The notes below the pieces were generated by a model. It was not told where the DNA came from and did no database searches. It was given only the letters and a program-made list of their open reading frames with translations. This document shows, piece by piece, positions 39,486-42,293 of a stretch of DNA of 42,293 bases; the first letter of the stretch is position 1; every line of letters begins with the position of its first letter. The translations under genes were made by a program, and so were the position numbers. Source of the stretch: Dietzia aerolata (lineage in GTDB: Bacteria > Actinomycetota > Actinomycetes > Mycobacteriales > Mycobacteriaceae); NCBI RefSeq assembly GCF_014144865.1, contig NZ_JAALDM010000067.1:1-42293 (forward strand). The letters are read 5' to 3'.

Positions 39486-40568
39486 ATGCGATCTATCTGG
39501 AAGGGCGAGCTCTCCTTTGGTCTGGTGAACGTGCCGGTCAAGGTGTATTCGGCGACGGAGGACCACGATCTGCACGCGCGGCAGGTCGATAAGAAGGACG
39601 GCGTGCGCATCCGCTACAAGAAGGTGCGGGACGACAATGGCGAGGAGGTCGAGTTCTCCGACATCGCCAAGGCGTACGAGTCCGAGGACGGCGAGATGGT
39701 CATCCTCACCAAGGAGGACCTGGCGAGCCTGCCGGTGGAGCAGTCCCACGAGATCGAGGTGACCGAGTTCGTCCCGGCGGACCAGGTGGATCCGGTGGCC
39801 TTTGACAGCGCCTACTTCCTGGAGCCGGCGTCGCGCTCGAACCGGGCGTACGTGCTGATGCGGGAGGCACTGCAGTCGACGGACCGGCTGGCGATCTGCA
39901 CGTTCACACTCCGTAACCGCACGCGACTGTGTGCTCTACGGGTGTATAAGGACGTGCTGATGCTGCAGACGTTGTTGTGGCCGGACGAGATCCGCCCGGC
40001 GATCCTGGACGGGTTGGACAAGGAGGCGAAGGTCCGGCCGCAGGAGGTGAAGATGGCCGCGTCGCTCATCGAGACCATGGCCGCTGACTTCGAGCCGGAG
40101 AAGTACGAGGACGATTACCAGAATCAGCTCAAGGAACTGATCGAGGCAACGGCTGCTGGCGGTGAGGCGTTCACGGTGGAGGAGAAGGAGGATTCCGGCG
40201 ACGACGATGGTGACGACGAGGTTGCCGACCTCTTGGCCGCCCTCCGCGCGAGCGTGAAGGATCGTGGCGGCGAGGTGGGCGAATCCGATTCCGATGACGA
40301 CGACGACAACGACGACGACAAGGGCTCGCGCTCAAAAAAGAAGTCGACCGCGAAGAAGAGAACCAAGTCGTCCACCAAGAAGTCTCCTGCGAAGAAGGCT
40401 GCCGCGAAAAAGGAGCCAGCCAAGAAGCCTGCGGCAAAGAAGTCCACCGAAAAGAAGCAGCCAGCGAAGAAATCGGCCTCCAAGTCGACCACCAAGAAGG
40501 CCCCGGCCAAGGAGACAGCTGCGAAGAAGTCCACCGCTCGCAAGACCCCGGTAAAGAAGTCCGCCTGA
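39486..40568 (+). CDS. ku: NHEJ DNA end-binding protein Ku
   Basis: This 360-aa homodimeric Ku threads onto double-strand ends and recruits LigD. The core (about 1-230) starts MRSIWKGELSFGLVNVPVKV and contains the conserved AYFLEP and LWPDEIRP segments. It is followed by an acidic stretch (about 234-245 and 266-278, Asp-rich). The tail (about 282-360) is made of Lys/Ala/Pro repeats like PAKK and AAKK, similar to histone H1-like tails. Lys-rich Ku tails occur in mycobacteria and help DNA binding; the tail here is long and follows directly on the acidic run. The stop overlaps the next start (TGATG). Confidence 0.96.
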   Translation: MRSIWKGELSFGLVNVPVKVYSATEDHDLHARQVDKKDGVRIRYKKVRDDNGEEVEFSDIAKAYESEDGEMVILTKEDLASLPVEQSHEIEVTEFVPADQVDPVAFDSAYFLEPASRSNRAYVLMREALQSTDRLAICTFTLRNRTRLCALRVYKDVLMLQTLLWPDEIRPAILDGLDKEAKVRPQEVKMAASLIETMAADFEPEKYEDDYQNQLKELIEATAAGGEAFTVEEKEDSGDDDGDDEVADLLAALRASVKDRGGEVGESDSDDDDDNDDDKGSRSKKKSTAKKRTKSSTKKSPAKKAAAKKEPAKKPAAKKSTEKKQPAKKSASKSTTKKAPAKETAAKKSTARKTPVKKSA

Positions 40569-41809
40569 TGTCCGGCAAGGCATTCGCGGCCGAGGTGGCC
40601 GGCTACGTCGAGGGGCACCTGGAGTGGATCCGTGACCTCTACCGTCACTTCCACCGCCATCCGGAACTGAGCATGGCCGAGCACGCGACGGCCGAGCGGA
40701 TCGAGCAGGAGCTCGCGGCGCTGGGCCTCACTCCGCTGCGTCTGGCTGGGACGGGCGTGGTGACGGTGATCGAGAACGGCGCTGGGCCCGCTGTGTTGGC
40801 CCGCGCTGACATCGACGCGCTACCTATCCAGGAGTGCACCGGCCTGGAGTACGCCTCCCAAACCGCGGGCGTCATGCACGCGTGCGGCCACGACGCCCAC
40901 GCGGCGGCGCTGCTGGGCGCCACCCGCATTTTGGCAGAGCACCGCCATGCGTGGAGCGGCACCTATATCGCGGTGTTCCAGCCGGGGGAGGAGACCGCTG
41001 CCGGCGCCCGCGCGATGATCGACGACGGATTGCGGGAGAAGGTGCCCAAGCCGGACGTGGCACTGTCGCAGCACGTCATGCCCACTCCGGCGGGAATGAT
41101 CGGCACCGTGACGGGCCCGGTCCTGTCGGCTGGAGATTCGCTCCGCATCACGATCCACGGCCGCGGGGCGCATGGTTCGATGCCGCACACGTCGGTCGAT
41201 CCGGTGGTGTTGGCGTCGTCCATCGTTCTGCGGTTGCAGACCGTCGTCTCCCGCGAGGTGGAGCCGGGGAGGTTCGCGGTGGTGACGGTCGGCTCGCTCA
41301 CCGCAGGGACTACGGCGAACATCATCCCGGACCACGCCGAGCTGTTGCTCAACATCCGCACCTACGACCTGGATGTGCGAGACCGGGTCCTCACGGCGAT
41401 CGAACGCATCGTCCGCGCCGAGTGCGTGGCAGCCGGAGCGCCGGCGGAGCCGCAGTTCGAGTATTACGACCAGTACCCGCTCACCCGGAACGATCCGCAG
41501 GTCACCGAGGAAGTCGCTCAGGCATTCGCCGATCACTTTGGGCAGGGGTCGGTGTTCGAGACGGATCGGGTAACCGCGTCGGAGGACTTCTCCTATATCC
41601 CCGACGCGTTCGGGGTGCCGTATACGTACTGGACCGTCGGTTCGGTCGATCCGGCCCGCTACCGCGACGCCCTCTCGCGCGGGGCCGTCGCGCAGGAGAT
41701 TCCCGCCAACCACTCGCCGCAGTTCGCCCCACTGGAGGACCCGACCCTGCTCACAGCGGCCCGCGCCCAGCTGGTGGCAGCGATGGCCTTCCTCGGCGCG
41801 CATGAATAA
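40568..41809 (+). CDS. M20D-family amidohydrolase (IAA-amino acid/aminoacylase-like)
   Basis: This 413-aa metallopeptidase-fold amidohydrolase has YRHFHRHPELSM at the start, then ADIDALPIQECTGLEYAS, the metal-site motif MHACGHDAHAAALLGATR (Cys106, His108) and FQPGEETAAGARAM (Glu141-Glu142). GRGAHGSMPHTSVDPVVLAS marks the dimerisation domain. All expected metal ligands appear intact. Such enzymes cleave N-acyl amino acids, hippurate or indoleacetyl-amino acids; which one is not decidable here. The start overlaps the ku stop by one base, so it may be translationally coupled to ku without any functional link. Confidence 0.93.
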   Translation: MSGKAFAAEVAGYVEGHLEWIRDLYRHFHRHPELSMAEHATAERIEQELAALGLTPLRLAGTGVVTVIENGAGPAVLARADIDALPIQECTGLEYASQTAGVMHACGHDAHAAALLGATRILAEHRHAWSGTYIAVFQPGEETAAGARAMIDDGLREKVPKPDVALSQHVMPTPAGMIGTVTGPVLSAGDSLRITIHGRGAHGSMPHTSVDPVVLASSIVLRLQTVVSREVEPGRFAVVTVGSLTAGTTANIIPDHAELLLNIRTYDLDVRDRVLTAIERIVRAECVAAGAPAEPQFEYYDQYPLTRNDPQVTEEVAQAFADHFGQGSVFETDRVTASEDFSYIPDAFGVPYTYWTVGSVDPARYRDALSRGAVAQEIPANHSPQFAPLEDPTLLTAARAQLVAAMAFLGAHE

Positions 41810-41815
41810 GACGGC

Positions 41816-41832
41816 CTCCCGGCAAGCGGGAG
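41816..41832. terminator. Weak hairpin after the amidohydrolase
   Basis: CTCCCG (41816-41821), a five-base GCAAG loop and CGGGAG (41827-41832) form a short GC-rich stem seven nt after the amidohydrolase stop. It is a possible terminator between convergent genes, though short. Confidence 0.4.
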
Positions 41833-41941
41833 CGACCAGTCGGCGGTGGCGATGATCGGCGCCGCGCGCAGCAAGAACATGGCTGGCGAGGGCTCGTCTG
41901 TAGGTGCCCACGTCTCGATCCGTGAGGCCTCACGAGGTGAA

Positions 41942-42293
41942 CTAGTAGAGGCCGAACACCGTGGCAAACACATAGATCAGAGCAACAACCGCTGCCACGA
42001 CCATGCCCAGCCCGGACGCGATGAGCCCCGCTATCGCCAACCCCCGCTGTCGCTCGGGGATGAACAGGGCGATCACGCCGAGAATCAACGCAATCGCCAG
42101 CGTCAACCAGCCCAGGGGGAAGATCTCTATGCGCAGGGACAATCCGGTCCCGATCGGGGCGAGGACCAGGGAGATCGCGCCCAGGACGTTGGTGCGCAGC
42201 GGTCCGGTCCGAGGCGGCGGGGCGCCGGCGGCGGGTCCGCCTGACGGTCCGTCGGTCGGCGCTGCCCACGGTCCTGGCCGGGCCTGATCCGGC
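41942..42293 (-). CDS. Small membrane protein with Pro-rich N-terminus (5' end outside window)
   Basis: The frame stops at TAG (41942-41944) and stays open to the window edge, so the start lies beyond base 42293. The visible 116 residues begin with a Pro/Gly/Ala-rich cytoplasmic part (PGPWAAPTDGPSGGPAAGAP) followed by three or four hydrophobic segments: VLGAISLVLAPIGTGLSL, WLTLAIALILGVIALFI, GLAIAGLIASGLGMVVAAVV and ALIYVFATVFGLY. ERQRG between segments is the only charged loop. This layout is common for small actinobacterial DUF4190-type membrane proteins, but I cannot confirm the family. A TTG at 42142 is not a likely start, because the upstream frame is also membrane-like. Confidence 0.7.
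   Translation of the reverse strand, partial: PDQARPGPWAAPTDGPSGGPAAGAPPPRTGPLRTNVLGAISLVLAPIGTGLSLRIEIFPLGWLTLAIALILGVIALFIPERQRGLAIAGLIASGLGMVVAAVVALIYVFATVFGLY

Noticed and set aside
41751-42269. 172-codon minus-strand frame at the right edge
   Set aside because: Arg-rich reading in the wrong frame; the overlapping frame ending at 41942 encodes clear membrane helices.
1-42293. CRISPR array, restriction or toxin-antitoxin system, biosynthetic gene cluster
   Set aside because: No regularly spaced repeats, no cas, methylase or toxin motifs, and no PKS/NRPS domains were found on either strand.

Overview
The window is high-GC DNA from an actinobacterium of the order Mycobacteriales (Dietzia, Gordonia, Rhodococcus or a relative; the genus cannot be fixed from the sequence alone). 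The main evidence is the run hemL, phosphoglycerate-mutase-like gene, TlpA/ResA lipoprotein, ccdA, resB, resC/ccsB at 0.2-7.2 kb. This matches the order of Mycobacterium tuberculosis Rv0524-Rv0529 as I remember it. The two-component NHEJ system (LigD and Ku), an Excalibur protein and many GTG starts agree with this.

Layout. 1-7.2 kb: tail of an unknown gene, hemL and the System II cytochrome c maturation genes, interrupted by a tRNA-Gly(GCC) gene on the minus strand. 7.5-14.9 kb: a divergent catabolic cluster. A sodium:solute symporter and a small membrane protein face an operon of SDR, acyl-CoA ligase, SDR, thiolase and TetR. An almost perfect 23-nt inverted repeat carries an operator-like palindrome and a possible -10 box for each direction. 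15.0-17.5 kb: a secreted carboxylesterase and a TetR regulator behind two palindromes. 17.6-22.9 kb: a minus-strand series of quinone-oxidoreductase-like MDR, two paralogous alpha/beta hydrolases, a frameshifted thioesterase and an MFS transporter, with a divergent HxlR regulator. 23-25 kb: a DUF4287-type protein and an ArsR/SRPBCC pair. 25.1-27.3 kb: an EcsC-like protein, then two small membrane-anchored proteins of unknown function bracketed by two copies of an 81-nt repeat with inverted ends. 27.3-30.1 kb: LigD. 30.4-34.6 kb: a formate/nitrite-type transporter with cyanase, a truncated MDR remnant, an Excalibur protein and a second cyanase. 34.6-39.3 kb: an operon of three secreted Ig-like proteins with Gly-Ser-Leu C-terminal tails. 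39.5-42.3 kb: Ku, an M20D amidohydrolase and a partial membrane protein.

How the genes work together. ResA, CcdA, ResB and ResC form one heme-ligation pathway. The symporter/CoA-ligase/SDR/thiolase cluster looks like uptake, activation and thiolytic cleavage of one organic acid. It has no acyl-CoA dehydrogenase or enoyl-CoA hydratase, so a substrate that is already 3-hydroxylated or 3-oxo is the simplest reading. The transporter and two cyanases point to cyanate (or nitrite) as a nitrogen source. LigD and Ku, about 9 kb apart, form the end-joining pair.

The strongest candidates for something undescribed are the 81-nt repeat pair around the two anchored proteins, the Gly-Ser-Leu motif shared by four exported proteins, and the symmetric divergent promoter of the organic-acid cluster.
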